From positions 17,340 through 81,339 of the forward strand of contig JARFJB010000652.1 in NCBI GenBank assembly GCA_036346205.1: DNA of 64,000 nucleotides, written 5' to 3'. A program made the translations under genes and the position numbers. The DNA comes from Vesta saturnalis (Eukaryota > Arthropoda > Insecta > Coleoptera > Lampyridae). Below are positions 1 to 14,012 of the stretch, in pieces; the stretch's first letter is position 1, and every line of letters begins with the position of its first letter. The notes below the pieces were generated by a model, which saw only the letters and a list, made by a program, of their open reading frames with translations, was not told where the DNA came from and ran no database searches.

Positions 1-300
1 CAAGTTGACGTACTTGTAGTAACGTGAGTCCCTAGTGCATTTTATAATGTATTCGTTGAGCTGCTTTTCTTAAGTGGCATAAAAACTTGCTGAGAACAAT
101 ATTTTGAAGTCCTTCAGTGTGCATTGCTTGTGCTTTCTGTTTTTCTATCCGATGCTGTAGCGTTAATGCTTTCAAATTGTATTTATCAGCAGCTCTTCTT
201 ATAGAGAGCCAGTGCACAGTAACATCTGATATTGCAGAGCTAATAGCATCCTCGTCAATGTTGCTCCTCTGCGTCCTTTTTTATAAGAACGAACAATTTT
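1..300 (-). pseudogene. pogo-like transposase, N-terminal helix-turn-helix fragment
   Basis: Reading the minus strand from about 300 down to the window edge gives a basic start (KIVRSYKKGRRG), then a psq-type helix-turn-helix in which SIRRAADKYNLKALTLQHRI is the most telling stretch. This is the DNA-binding N-terminus seen in pogo/Tigger and jerky-like proteins. The expected initiator methionine reads isoleucine, and an in-frame TAG lies at 32-34; downstream of it the same frame continues with family-like residues (GLTLLQVRQL) to the edge. The catalytic domain is outside the window. It is most likely a dead transposon copy; a domesticated host gene is less likely because of the stop. Confidence 0.6.
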
Positions 301-336
301 AATACAGATATTACAATTTCAAATAGAATACTTTAT

Positions 337-640
337 TGGGCACATTGATACATCGAGATGTGTATCAATGTGCCCCAGTGGATGGTGGATCAATTTGCCC
401 ATTTCCGCCATTTTCACTTCTAAAGGTTAAACAAAACAAATCACGTAATGTTCTATGAAAGTATGTTTAAATAGGAATTCAAGAAATTCTATTCTGTCAC
501 TCACATGGACGTAGCAGTGTCATAATAATCTTCTTTGTAATTGAAATAGTGTGGCGCCACCTATAGGTGACTAGATAAAGCACGAAGAAATTACAGGAAT
601 TATAGGTCTTGTATCAATGTACCCCTTTATCAATGTGCCC
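337..640. repeat. Repeated GGGCACATTGATA motifs, hairpin and probable pogo-like element end
   Basis: Positions 338-352 and 361-375 are perfect 15-bp inverted repeats (stem GGGCACATTGATACA, 8-nt loop). Related motifs in the same orientation as the second arm recur at 611-625 and 628-640. The motifs lie upstream of the minus-strand pogo-like fragment, where the terminal inverted repeat of that element is expected. The other end of the element is not in the window, so assignment as its terminus is inferred. Confidence 0.45.
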
Positions 641-1098
641 TACTCTCAGTACTTTTGTTGTTAATTCGCATTTGTCAACCGTTTTAAGAATATACTCTGA
701 CATAATGCCTGAAGTCTCACCAGGAAGATCTTGAACTTCCAAAGGATTTATTTGAATGCCCTCGTCTTTCACAAAATATCACGAACATAGGACAAACTTT
801 TACTCTCCGTTATTTGATCAATCTGTATGGATTGTTACAAAATTGACCGTTCCAAGATAATTTTGTATGGAGTTTAATGCTTCTCTTTGTAAAATGTTAC
901 ACACAATACTTTCAGATTTAGTTATAGCACATGTAAATTTTATTGGAAGCAATTTTTTATTAGCTTACTAGTGTAATCCAGAGAACGAAAGGACTGATTG
1001 TAAATCACGTTGTGGTATGGCAAGTACATTCAATCACAGCTGGCTTTTATTCTTCATTTACAAATATGAAGCAACAACTGTGCACAATATTTTAAATG

Positions 1099-2266
1099 CT
1101 TGGTTGTTCAATTGAAACCCATCTTTGGTCAAATTAGTATTGGGAACAAATGTAATAACCCAGTTGACGTTTTGTAACGTCAGTAATGTTTGTAACTGTC
1201 ACGCCAATCAGTCTGTTTTATTTAAATTTCATAATCATTTTAAATATTGCGACTTTGAAATGGCATTTGTTATAAAAAATCCATCCAAGTTTGATCAATG
1301 TGCGATCATTAAATTTTTGTGTGCTGAGGGTTTGCAACCAACCCAAATCCATTTCCGATCACAAACAGTTTATGAAGAAGCATATTTTACCTATCCAACT
1401 GTAAACGAATAGTGCCGAAAATTCAGAAATTGTAAGGAGGAACGAAAATACGCAGCGTCCAAGTGCATTGTGTACTGCATCAACAGACAGCAATATAGTG
1501 CGTGTGGGCAGTTTGATTAGAGGAAAACGTCGAATTTCAATCAGAGCAATATCATAAAATGCTGGTATGAGTGTAGGATCCGTCCAGAGTATCGTCCAGA
1601 AGGTTGGTTACAGAAAAGTTTGTGCGCAACGGGTTCCTCGGCGCTTGTTTGAGGATCTAAAGTGTTTGCGGACTGGTTTGTCTCAGCACCACCTCTCGGA
1701 GTACAACGCAAACGGTAATAACTTCCTTTATCGATAGTTACTGGTGACAAAACTTCGTGCCATTATTAGAACCATCCATCGATGGAGTGAAACATTCAGC
1801 CACCACCACCAAAAAAGATTAGGGCTCAAGCGTCCGCAGGCATTGTGATGCTACCTTTTGTTTGACAACAAAGGACAACAAAGAACAGAGTAAATATTAA
1901 GGCAAATCTATACAACGAAGCTCTGAATAAGCTTCAACAAGCAATAACAGGAAAACGCCCAGGAAAACTTTCCAATTGTGACATTTTGCTACACGACAAC
2001 GCAGGCCTTAAAAAAAATGGCGGGTTTTATAACGCCTACCCTACAGCCCAACTTTATCTCCTTGAGGTTAGACGCTGTGTATCAGACGCTGAAATACAAA
2101 ACGCCGTCAAGGAATTCTTCAACCAGCAGCCACGAGAATTTTACGAGCAAGGGATAAATCGGTTGGTGAAGCAGTGGGATATGTGCTTGTAGAGATGATT
2201 ATTTGTAAATTTATTTCCGAATACATTTTTTACAGACCAAAGGTGGGTTTCAATTGAACAGCCCTA
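1099..2266 (+). mobile_element. Decayed mariner element with matching terminal inverted repeats
   Basis: A ~30-bp inverted repeat brackets the element: TTCAATTGAAACCCA at 1107-1121 and its complement within 2235-2265. The ~1.17-kb length is close to a typical 1.3-kb mariner. The transposase between the repeats is heavily mutated. A TA duplication is visible only at the right end; the left is mutated. Confidence 0.75.
1264..2192 (+). pseudogene. mariner transposase pseudogene
   Basis: The N-terminal helix-turn-helix is readable (IIKFLCAEGLQPTQIH, near 1305-1352). After several frame changes a middle part typical of mariner follows (arginine-rich linker, a region of the KVCAQRVPR type near 1615-1640). 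The C-terminal part is open from about 1915 to 2192 and holds the third-aspartate context LLHDNAGLK, then NRLVKQWDMCL at the end, where mariner proteins carry a W..CL motif. At least three frameshifts and stops make it non-functional. The family is the SETMAR/mariner type rather than the DUF4817-type elements found elsewhere in this window. Confidence 0.7.
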
Positions 2267-3961
2267 GTACTTAACACCAATTTATGTGGTTGTCTTTAAT
2301 AAATGGATATTCACTTTCCCAATCTCTATTCTTTATTTATCAACACAACCTTAACTAACAAACTACATATACTATATTTATTTACACGCATCGGCATATT
2401 GATTTTCCACACGTACAAGACCGTTGTAAGGAAATTCTGATTTAATATTTAGCACTGCCTCATAAGCAAGATCGCCAGCTATTTATTTAAGTCAACAAAA
2501 GTTCTAGAAAAGTCTCGAAAATTGGAAAACTTGTGATGTTATCTATGATCGTCAGAAACGGATAAAAAGGGACTTCTTTATTAATACGAGACATTTACGT
2601 AATTTAACTAAATAATTACATATACGAATGGTCAACTTAAGTTATTATAAAATAGTAGTACATATAAAGTAATGGAACATGCACATATATCGACATAAAG
2701 AAATGGTATTATAAGAGGCAATGTGTACAATATGTATTTTTGGTATGTAGCACTTACATGAAGATAGTTATAGATAAAACATAGAATTGTATGTAAGTAG
2801 AATAAAATGAATTAATGTATTAATCAATACTTATGTGCAAAAAGTATGATAGTATATCTGATTATAGTGAAAGTGACTTATTTTTGTGTCTTAGTTCTGT
2901 AATAGGCATATGCATACCGCAAATGCGTCTGAAACTACGAGTTTCGGCCTTGGCCGGAAAAAATAATACAAGTTACAATTGGTATTCGTTGTAGTGATAG
3001 AATTGATAGAATATTCAACATAATCGACATTTCACACAACAAATTGGTAAGGTACTTACAAAATTCAAGTAATGAATAATTTCGCAATTGTATTTTTAGG
3101 TTACATTGCTTTCTGTCAGTTGTCAGTATTGCCAATTTAATTTCAACAGGTATGAAATTTTAAAAAGTACAACAATTTTGTTTATTGATTTTAATAACAA
3201 TTGTTAACTTCGACAAAAATCTTGACTATCACTCTACCATAATATGGTTTGCGAGTACTCATAAATTTTCAGGCCTCTACTGTCTCGACCTGCAAAGTTT
3301 ACTCGTACTGCAAGTACTCATTTTCTGGCCTTGTAATACAAATAACTATTTCCTCCAATCGTTTATTAATAAATTCTTTAACGTTTTTGTTTAAAAGGTG
3401 CGACTACCTTTTCCAATGAGCAACTAATATTACAAATATCAATTAAAACTAAATAAACCGTAAACAAACATTAAATAGTATTACTTACAACACGATAAGA
3501 TATAACACGTGTTTTGACAGTTTTAACAGTATACGATTGACGGAATATATTGTATTCAACTAATTTGTTAATTGATGATTAATAATCTCGATCTTTAGCG
3601 TATTCATCGCTCACATACTAAAATGTTATTATAATTAATAGCATCTATTACGACACTTGTTTGTTAAATAAGTATTATTAAATTTATTATTAATTACTTA
3701 CCAAACAAAAAGTTTATGTATAATTTACTACAAGAGAAACAGGCATTCTGTATTTGTAGTGTGAATAATAAACTATGTGTGTATTAACTGTTCACCGACG
3801 ACTTCGCCGTTACTTTTTGTGTCTACTTATTGAATTGAATATCCCATTTTACCAGATATCCCTAAAACGTTAAAATGCAGTTAATAAAGATACAAAGAAG
3901 CATAAAATAAACTTGACGTGTTTTACTACCTTTTCAAAAGAAAATTTCATAGCACTGAAAG

Positions 3962-3966
<5 letters not shown>

Positions 3967-4036
<70 letters not shown>
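3967..4036. repeat. (TA)n microsatellite, 35 units
   Basis: Uninterrupted TA dinucleotide run. No transposon end adjoins it. Confidence 0.98.
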
Positions 4037-4037
<1 letters not shown>

Positions 4038-7000
4038 GCAAAACAAAAATGCTAGTTTATAATTAAGCTTTCGCTTTTGCAGTAAAGCTCGAAATTCTTT
4101 CACATTATGCACAATCTATTTTTTCGTTTAATATTGATTTCGTCACTGATACTGATATAAATAGTAAAAATACGTTTATTTAAAAATGTTACGCTAGAAT
4201 TGATTACTAAACCTTTCTAATATTGACAAGGACAACTGCAATACTGCCGGAATGTTTTACACCCGTATAGAACAGAAAAATACATAGGAAACCATGTGAT
4301 AATTTTATAGACTATACTGCACTTATATTTATTATATTAGTATAATGGTTATCTCGTGTAAAGATAGTTTTTTCGCTGTGGTAACCGTTCATTAAAGTTA
4401 ATTGGTAGCAGTTATTAGAAAAATTGCAGAACGATTGGCCCCATAAATTGAAATTGGTTAAACAAACTGTGTAATCAAAGTTTAGTATTGTTTCATACTC
4501 TGTAATGAAACTTTATTTGTATTTACTTAAATCCATAAATATTTAGTATTTCATACTGAGCTGGAAATTGAAATTATTCTTGGTTTTCTTGAATTTAACT
4601 CTTTACTCTATTTTAGTATAAATCAATGAAGTACGTTTGATAATTGTTCAGCACAGCTTTAAATGTACCGAATTATTAAAAATTAATACCTGAATAATAT
4701 CTTTAGAATGATTTAATTTTTGCGCGTAAATGAGTATTTTAATAGAGCATTAAGAGCGCACAAAATTTGTTTCTGTTTTTCACGCATTTGCCCTCGAACT
4801 ATTTCGTGAATATTAATTCAAGAAGTGTTACGTGATATTGTAAGACCCTTTTATATTTACAAAAGTATACTATAGTTACTAAGCTGTTCGCTTTGGACAG
4901 GCGTAGCTTCGCGAAGATTGAGCAAATTCGCAAAATCACTGACAACTTAAAGGCACTAACAAAACAACACTGCTTTATTTCCTATTTGCTTACAAATCTA
5001 AGTATTCGATTTAAATCTAAAATATTTCACTTAATCTAATTTTAACACAAATAACAAAACAAAACTATCTCTATAGGAAAAGCGAGATCCCCAGCTAGCT
5101 CTCCAAAGGATCGGAAAGGTCGGCGGTGGCAAATGGGCCTCTGGATATCGGGGTGTCTGTGGTTAGATGATTATTACACAGAACATGCTTTAAGGTAGTA
5201 ACTCAGTAATCAATTAAGGAGTTGGTTGGTTCGTTTTGTCATTTTATTTCTATTTGTGAAATCAGTCAATATGTTTTTAACATTTTGTGGACAGTTTACT
5301 AGATTTGGCTGCTACGATTCACTTTCTTTTTAGTGAATTGCATTGCCTACCGTACAAGCAACTCAATTTACACCTTTAACTTCTCGTAAAGCTTCTTCAT
5401 TGTTTTTTTTGTTTTCATGATAGATTGAGTTTAATGGTAGTTCACCCTCTCCAAATTTGCTTTTCTTACTTTTTAAAACAAGGAGTTGCCAGTCATACTT
5501 TATAATTGGAGACGTGACTATGCCGTCCGAATGAATTATTGAGACTTTCAAATGTTGCAGGATAGGTAAAATGATGACAAGAAATTCAAATAGTGATTTG
5601 TACAACTAGAGTAGAAAGTGGTGTTTTTCTAAACCGAGTTGAAAGTTTTAAAATGTTATTTGAAGGAGAGTGAAACAACACTTTCTTCTAAAACTTCAAA
5701 TTATAAAATTATCTTAATGCTCCAATGAATTTCGCTACAGAACTTGATATGTATTATGTAAGTAAGCATACATGACAACTAAGTTGTTCATCTTTTAGGA
5801 TAGTCTCTGTTTATTTCGTTTTTGTGGTTTTGTAAGTTTAATATGTAAAATTATAGAAATTAACCCTATGGGTTCGTCTTCACTCTTCATTATTAAGAAA
5901 AAATGTATCAAGTCTAACAATAATTTATACAAAACAATAATTCTATAATTGAATTTGGTTTTGAATGTTTCCACCACGTAATCGTTGATTGCGATTCCTA
6001 TTGATACGGCATCCTCCATTATTTTGCAAAAGTCAAGGGAAGAAGGATGATCGTAGTATTTAATAAAATTCTTATGAATTTGGAATTTATGACGTAAATA
6101 TAGTTTTAGAAAAACAATACCGGTATGACGCGGAAAAAATTGAAAAGGCTATTTTCCCATTTGAATAATTAACGTGCTAACATTGCCTTTTTACGTTCCT
6201 CACTAGAGAAGAAAATACTATTTTCCACTCCCTTTTAGAGGCGATAACAATTGTTTCTATGGTAGTTACAAAAATTATTTTCTTCTACGACGCGATTGAG
6301 GACCCTTACAAATTAAGCAAACTGGTCTAGTTTTAATGCTACTGTATTACAGAAAATTAATTTTGTAAGTTACAGACGGGTTCCTGGATTTAAATATTAA
6401 ATCTTTCCTGTTTATCCTCGCATAAAGAAAAATTTTCTATCGTTAGTAGGGTTGTATAAATTCACTTATAAGCCATCTATATTTAAACAAAAGAGCAACG
6501 GGGTAAGTTTTTATCCTCAATGATGTCGCGGTGGCTGGAAAAATTCTGAAATGTGATTTTGATCCCACATTTTTTCTCTATACTCATAAACTACTAAAGG
6601 TTATTAGCACTACGCATTACTAGAATTCCACTTTTAGTAATGAATCTTTAACGTGTAAAACATTGTATTGCCACGGGACCAACAGTTTTACTTTCTATCC
6701 AAGGAGAAGGATGATTTGGTTTCTCCGTTTAAAAACGGCTACATCGACCAGGTTTCAATCCGTGCCGCTCCGGCGAAATACTAACCCTTCTACCACCAAA
6801 GCAGCTAATTGTCACTTATTTAGGTTCTTAAGTAATATTGCTTGGGTATGCTGGTATCTTAAGTACAGTAGTTTGGATTCAGATGCTTACTGAGTAGAGA
6901 AGTCGATGGTTCATCACCACCGATAGCCCCTTCACATCCTTATCTTACCTGATGGCTGGTTGTTTTGTAACATAGTAACAAAACATTTTACCTATTACTT

Positions 7001-9058
7001 AATTAGGATGGTCGGCTGAGTGAAGTATCTTCACGTCTTCTTATCCTGTGCGTTTTACTATAAAAAATACAAAGTAAGGACCGAGAGATGGCTCAACTCA
7101 TTATACCAATACGAAACTAATTTTATATTGTCGCTCATTGCGGTTCACCTAGACTGGCGTAGTTATGACCCCGGTTTACAAAGGGTTTTTTCCTAATACG
7201 ATAAACTTTGGTTAGGTGTGCTTTTCACACATATCCTTTTACTTACTCTTACAACATTTCTGTAATTCTTTTACTTAATTGACTATTCTGTGCTACATTT
7301 TGTGTATGGCGGTATTTCGACGTCATTGGTTCTGTTGGCAGAAGTGTTGTTTTATATGCGTTTGAGTTACTGACACGTCTGCTGTGCAGTGTATAACGTT
7401 AATATACAAGGAGTGTTTTATTCGATATTTACCTGAAAATATTATTACCTATATCGAAGGGTAGCGTTCTATGCGTACTTTGAATTGGTTTCACAATTTG
7501 AAAACTTACCTTATGTTAGTTTTCTGGTTATTACATAATACAGTGACGATATGAACAGAAATTATTTACTGTATATAACATTTAAGACTTTGTTTAATTG
7601 GAAAATGTTCAAGCTTTATATACTAGACGAAATCTCTCAAAAAATTAAAGGTTTACGAAGATTTGCATATGGTACGGGTGCGCAATTAGTTTATTTTGTA
7701 TTGCAGAGGAATTAAAGCGCAGATTTAAGCTCTTGCTCTAATTAACGCTTGCTTGGATTAGGTGTACCAAAGAGCCTTTACAATTTGAGTTATATAGTAG
7801 CGGTTTTGGAGAGAGCTTTCTGTAAAATTCCGGTTGTTTTGTTGCAACTATATCCTTTGCCTATTTTCCTTCAGGTTTATACTTCTTCAGTTGCAATCCT
7901 TTGTGCTGTGATAATTTTATTGGTTTTAAGGATTTACAAAAGCAAACCAAATCGTGCACTGTTAACTTTACACGCGTTCCCTACGCCAACCACACGCCCA
8001 CGCGTCCACGTGTTTTCCGCCAGGACTGCGATCACGGCTATCTTGAAAGGTTTGGTTGAAGGATAGAACAATTAAGGCTTAGTTAAGGATTATAATCCGG
8101 CGCCCGGCCGTCGTTATGGTTAACTGAAGGCACGTCCGTGATTTTGTTGAGATTTTATCGTATCGGTGCTGTAAGCAGTTGACTTTTATGTAATTATGCA
8201 TTATAGTTACACCCATCGCAAATGTGTTTATCGTTTACAGTTTTATTGAGGAAATTCGAGTTCAATAAGTGAAGGCGTAGATTTACAAATCAGCCTTGTG
8301 CTGATCAGAAAACCTATATTTAACTGGCGTCGGCGTTGTTTTGTGCACCGTGTTTTAAGGACGTGTTAGAAACTTTTAGCGTATTTATGTAAATTTACGA
8401 GAAATATATTGATGTCACGTATATGGATTTATCGAGATTATAGACATTATTATAAGAGTAATACAAAATTACCACGTGATATCATTTGGTAGAAGTGCCA
8501 GATTATTATGTGTTTGAGTATTCAGATAAGGTTATTTAAAAGAGTGTGCCCACACAGTAGTTTGGAAAATTTGTGTTTTTGCGACGTTTTATAACAAAAA
8601 AGGTGTCACCTGATAGTGATGGAATTTGAACCAGTGCAATGGAAATTCCGGGAGTGGCGATCGGATAGTGGGCAACGTTATTTTCTTGTCGTTCTAATTG
8701 GCTTTGTATATTATATGCTTGCTCACAATAATGTTTGGCACAATTCAAAGTTTTAATCAATGTTGCAGTAGAAATTCAGATGTCATTGTAGTTGTAACAT
8801 TTTGGTCGACAAGCTTCTCTTGTAGTAATATAGTCAGTTGTTGGATATGATTGAATTTTGCACATGCGGTGGATAATACTTTTTTAATATTGTTATTTAT
8901 ATGTATGTATTCCTTATGTAAGAAAAATAATTGATATTACTTCTCCTTGACATTTGCGACTGCTCTTAAATATGTAACGCAGCTTTATTTTTTTAGGTGT
9001 TAGGCTTTTGTTTTGACGAATTACTTTTTACGCCTCGCTGTCTGGGAATGTTTCTTGG

Positions 9059-9062
<4 letters not shown>

Positions 9063-9111
<49 letters not shown>
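9063..9111. repeat. (TA)n microsatellite
   Basis: Uninterrupted TA run of about 49 bp in non-coding DNA. Confidence 0.98.
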
Positions 9112-9113
<2 letters not shown>

Positions 9114-11642
9114 CACTGATATTCCCTTTGCCTAACTCTTAACACTAATATGTGTTGAAATTGATGATACTGTATTTAGATAAATTGAAATATTTGAATT
9201 AATTGTATTTAAGATTTAATATTATTAAATTATTATAATAGTTAAGATTAAAAAAATCCGGTAGAACAATGAGACTCATCTAACAGGGGATAGGGATCAA
9301 AATTTAGAAGGAACTCTACCTTTAATATTGTAAAATAAATGATCATGAATTTGATATATCTTATTTGGTTGAATATAATAATCATAGTAAATATGATTAA
9401 AATTACATTGAGTTAATGTCCTATTTACTTTTATAAAAACTGAATTGATTAAATAAATTGAATTATAATTTTTAATTCGCATAGATATCTGCGTTATACC
9501 CTGTACATAACAAAATTCATTTAAAATATACGTGAGCATGCGCTGTGAATCCGCAACCATATACTTTGACCATAAAGTAACGTGAACTTCGACACACAAG
9601 CAAGTATAACGACGTTTGAATAATAAAAAAAAAACACACAATTAATATAAACCATTTAAATTATTAGAACAAATAACATTCCCTTTGGACATGTACCTAT
9701 ACCTGTTGTTGCACATATGGTTATTACAAAGGATAGAAAATGTAAACATACCAATGAAGTATCAATGTCAACAAAGTACTCACATAAAATGTCCTCCTTC
9801 GTGGGTTACTGCTGCTGAAGATGATTGAAGACACCAGCTCCTGCGAACTGCAATTCTGCTTCTCGAACATCCAAAGTTTTCTTTTAAATACCCAGCTTAA
9901 TCACTTAGGTAGGTTTCACTAGTAATATTAAGTATTCACGAATCTTTATTTTAGGCTCATCACTTTTTATTAATTAAATTCAAAATAAATTTTGAAAGGC
10001 ATGGATCGTTGATGGTTGTTGTAAATTAAACACACTGTTGATACACAAGGTGTATAATGATAATAAAACTTGAAGACAACACAATTAAATATGCACATCA
10101 ACATAAACAATATAAATTTAATATGAACTACGGAAATAATTTTATAACGTAATGAAAACTTCCGATATGTGGTTGGAAGACGTAAACTAACCTTAATTTA
10201 AATTATTTCACGAACAAAAAACTATCACTTGTTTCGTGACCACTTCCGATACTAACTCGCACTTTGTTATTTACCCGAAGTGACATTAATTTGTTTTTAA
10301 AATTATTTTCAAAAAAAAATTCCACAACACCTTACTCTGGCAAGTTGTTGCAAAAGATGAAAATCAAGAGAGTTTGTGAAGCTAAACCACTTGTATTTAT
10401 ATAAATCTACCTGACAACCAAATCTTCGAATGTTTTCACTAGTTACGACAAATACTTGCTGAATTCTTATTGGCTAATATAATCCTTAAATTACGATAAT
10501 TCTTTAAAGCCCTATAACTTTCACCCCGTTTAACATTTCTCAAATTTAAAAACATTTCCATAATCTCCATAATTTTATCTTTTAATTTGAAACTAAACAT
10601 GATGTAAATCTAACACTTAACAACTATGTTAATTTTACCCTTATTTATCGACTTTACACTAATTCTAGGAATTTTACAGGTCTGGAAATTACCTCTACAT
10701 GAATAGGGGATGCTACTACACCCAAATATACGTCTTAAACATGCCTACGCCAATTTGAAAGGAAAATTACTTAAATTCTACCAAAACTCTTACAAACTAA
10801 AATTAACAAAATGGACATAAATACAAGGAATTATAACATGAAATTGAGGCTACCTTACTATTTTTACCTCTACTAATTTATTTTCTATAAATTGTCTCAG
10901 TTTAAAATACTTTTTACAAAAATTTATGTGCGAGGGTATAACATAACCTCATATTGTCTATATAGTTTTAATGTTAAATTTCACACTTTTAAACACAATA
11001 ATTGTTACTGTAAGTGTTTAAATTTAATGTTCAAGTCACAAATCAATTTATATGCTAACTTTCGTAGGTAAATAAGTTCTCCTACGACTAGTGTTGGAAT
11101 GTTGTCACACACTAGTTTAAGGTCATAAACTGTTGAATAACCACAATAATCCCAGAACTGCTGCATGATTCATGTTATATAGTCACTCACTAATGTGCTT
11201 GTCCTGTTTATTCATAAGTTTTGCACTAATATGTGACTAACGCACAAATACGAATGTTTTCACACATCTTGGCTGCGTACAAGTAAATTGCGACATTGAT
11301 ACCAGCCTAAACCTAGTTTTAACATTATTTTTGTCAACCACAACCTGTATTACATGTCGTTAGGGAATATTGTTTAATATAAACTTACAAAACTAAATGA
11401 AAACTTGAATTAACTCAAAAAACGATAACAAACATCCCCTATACTGCTATGTTCTGTGTTGTCGAATACTTAAACTAACATTATTAAAATTATATTAAGA
11501 AATATTGAAATTTTACAAACTCCTCAATGTTTATTAATCATTTGTTCTAGAATTATCACCTGAAATGTACCATTTTGTACAAACTAAAGTAAAACTTCAC
11601 TATGCAAATTTCATAGCTACTTGCACGTAATTAGATTCATCT

Positions 11643-11644
<2 letters not shown>

Positions 11645-11713
<69 letters not shown>
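11645..11713. repeat. (TA)n microsatellite
   Basis: Uninterrupted TA run of about 69 bp, some 140 bp from the left edge of the Penelope-like remnant. Confidence 0.98.
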
Positions 11714-11719
<6 letters not shown>

Positions 11720-11854
11720 CTTATCTATTTTGGGTTCTTTAATGGTGTATGTTAAATTATACAATCTAAACGTTTCGGTAACAATTACAGTTATCTTCGT
11801 CAGTAGTAATATTACTTATTTAAATTCTTAGAGATGTTGAAACAAATTCGTCAA

Positions 11855-13569
11855 CGTTGAAAATTAAAACATAAACAACCTGCTATTAATATAACAGTTT
11901 GAGAAACGTGTAATGCCAAGTGTAGAATTAAATTTTAGTAAAGAATAACTAAGTAACTAAAAATTAAATATTGTTAAACTGTCTTAAAGATGACAAATCA
12001 GAACACCTCTAAACGGTCGAAGGCTAACAACGAAAAATGTCACCTAAAAACACGTTTCACAAAATTTAATCAAGTAATGGTGTAAGTGTATAGTGTATAA
12101 AAAACTTCAATTTGAAATTTATAGAAGCATTCACAAATATAAACATGACATCAATTAAAATAGTCCAGTTAAATCTAACAAAGAAATAGCTCAGTCAATA
12201 AATTCAAGTGTCATTACCAATGAAAAACATAATGCATAACGTTTTTGTAATTTTTAATTTTAATTGTAATTTCAACTACTTATGTTAAATTATAGTGCCG
12301 TGGTAATTTAACATATAATTGGTAAAGCATTTGCTTCAATATCTAGGAAAAACGCAGCAAAAAACCTAGACATACCAAAAGTCAAAAATAAAATCAAAAT
12401 CAAGACGTATCATTATGACTTTTTTTTAATTATAAGATGCCAAAACCTATTTAATCGGAGATTTTCTTCTTGTCTATTAAAATGATTAGGGTGTTTATAT
12501 ATCTCAATACCTTCACGTTGTAAACGAACATAATAATGAGTTTGTCTTGAAAATATTTCCATATTGTCAAATTGAATGTCATGGTTTAGATTGTTTAAGG
12601 CATGGTCAGCCACAACAGACTTCTCTGGTTGAGCTAATCTACAAAATCTCATATGTTCTTTACGTCTTGTAAAAGCTACGTTTTATGGTTTCAATGTATA
12701 CTTTTGCACATGAACAAAATAACTGATACACTCGGAAGATGATAATGGGATTTAAACATCTTTAGGTGATCTTAAATGTCCTTTAATTTTTCTTGTAGGT
12801 TTAAAAACAGTCCTAATGCCATATTTAATTAGAATTTTTTCAATTCTATCTGTAACATTAGCTATAACAGGAAGAAAAGCGGTACAAACATTTGGAACTG
12901 TTTTCTTTAAGGTTATGTCTGAAGGTAATAACATTATTAATATCTGTAAGTGAATATCCATTATCTTGTAAGGATTTTGTTAAATATTTATATTCATTCT
13001 TCAAAATTCAGGTCAGAAATTCGTTTTTGTTCGATCTACTAAAGATTTAATTACACCAATTTTTTGACGTTGATGGTGGTTGGATAACCTATGAGGTATC
13101 TATCAGTATGTGTCGGCTTTCTGTAAACCTTAAAAGATAGTGAATTATTATTTTAAATATTAATATGTCAAGAAATGGTAAACTTCCATAGATTTCTTTT
13201 TCAATGGTAAACTGAATGTCTATAAACTCAAAAAATCATGCGGTGCATCTTCGCCATGTCTCCAAATAACAAATGTGTCATCTACATATCTATACCAAAC
13301 TGAAGGTTTTATGTATCCTGTAACGCTAATGTTTCAAATTATTCCATGTAAAAATTAGCTGTAACAGGACTAAGGGACTACCCATTGTGACACCAAAAAT
13401 CTGGTCATAAGATTTACTATTCCACTGAAAATAAGTTAACGTAAGATAGTGCTGAAAATAATGGTTACATAGTTATTGCTTACTAAAATTTAATTTATAG
13501 TTGGCTTTATACGTTTCTCAAACTGTTATATTAATAGCAAGCTAATGTTTATGTTTTAATTTTTCAACT
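11855..13569 (-). mobile_element. Penelope-like element remnant with an inverted copy of its own sequence
   Basis: The minus strand carries reverse transcriptase and GIY-YIG-type sequence (next entry). Segment 11855-11955 is a close inverted copy of 13463-13569 (shared core AACAGTTTGAGAAACGT), so the coding region is bracketed by an inverted ~100-bp repeat. Penelope elements are known to leave inverted, truncated partial copies next to themselves, which fits. True ends were not located; related sequence may extend to about 14010. Confidence 0.65.
12413..13420 (-). pseudogene. Penelope-type reverse transcriptase with C-terminal GIY-YIG region, frameshifted
   Basis: Read on the minus strand: GVTMGSP near 13385-13405; the catalytic box YVDDTFVIW near 13255-13290; VYRKPTHTDRYL near 13085-13130, a strong signature of Penelope-like reverse transcriptases; a linker open from 12961 to 12752 ending GHLRSPKDV; then from 12652 the C-terminal tail with RLAQPEKSVVADHAL and a closing motif rich in N, F and R (HPNHFNRQEENLRLNRFW). 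The GIY-YIG core between 12660 and 12760 is degraded. Several frameshifts and a stop inside the GVTMGSP-SPVTANF block show it is inactive. The N-terminal third is not recognisable. Confidence 0.75.
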
Positions 13570-14012
13570 TGTAAATTCATATTTTGTAACATTTTGTTGG
13601 TATATTCTAAAAACATTTTTTAATTTTTATAAAACGCTTAAGTACAGTCCTGGTTTTAAAAAGTTTTAAAATTAAAATGCATTGGTTTATATAAGCACCC
13701 ATGCGTCCATTTGTCGAATATGAAGCTCCACTTGTAGTAGATGAGATAACATTGGATATCACTCCTAACCTACGACCCTGTATTTTATCTCTACAAGTAT
13801 TGAAATTATAACAAATGTGGGCTCTACATTTCTAAAACGAATTTGGTCCTCGTATGGTTAAAAACGGCAGATACGTTCTATTACCCTCCACTTCCTTTAA
13901 CCGTTAATTTCATACAAAAATGTCAAAACCGCCCAGTGGTGTCCACACCTGTTCATTAAGGAACTTATCATCCAAATTTTAATTACCTAATGGAATTAAC
14001 CAGGAAAATGAT

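Larger units (their letters stand above)
2267..11850. other. Gene-poor AT-rich DNA
   Basis: No open frame here has recognisable domain content. The longest (7749-8066 plus, 9297-9641 minus) are AT-rich with no motif. The stretch holds two perfect (TA)n tracts, listed separately. A short match, AGGGGATG near 10707 and its complement near 11434, could be ends of an unrecognised element, but nothing between them supports that. Confidence 0.6.

Noticed and set aside
6742..6812. tRNA-like text on the minus strand (GGTGGTAGAAGGGTTAG and a B-box-like stretch)
   Set aside because: Arms do not pair into a cloverleaf; at best a very old SINE remnant.
7749..8066. 105-codon hydrophobic plus-strand frame
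   Set aside because: No recognised family, no splice or promoter context; chance frame in non-coding DNA is more likely.
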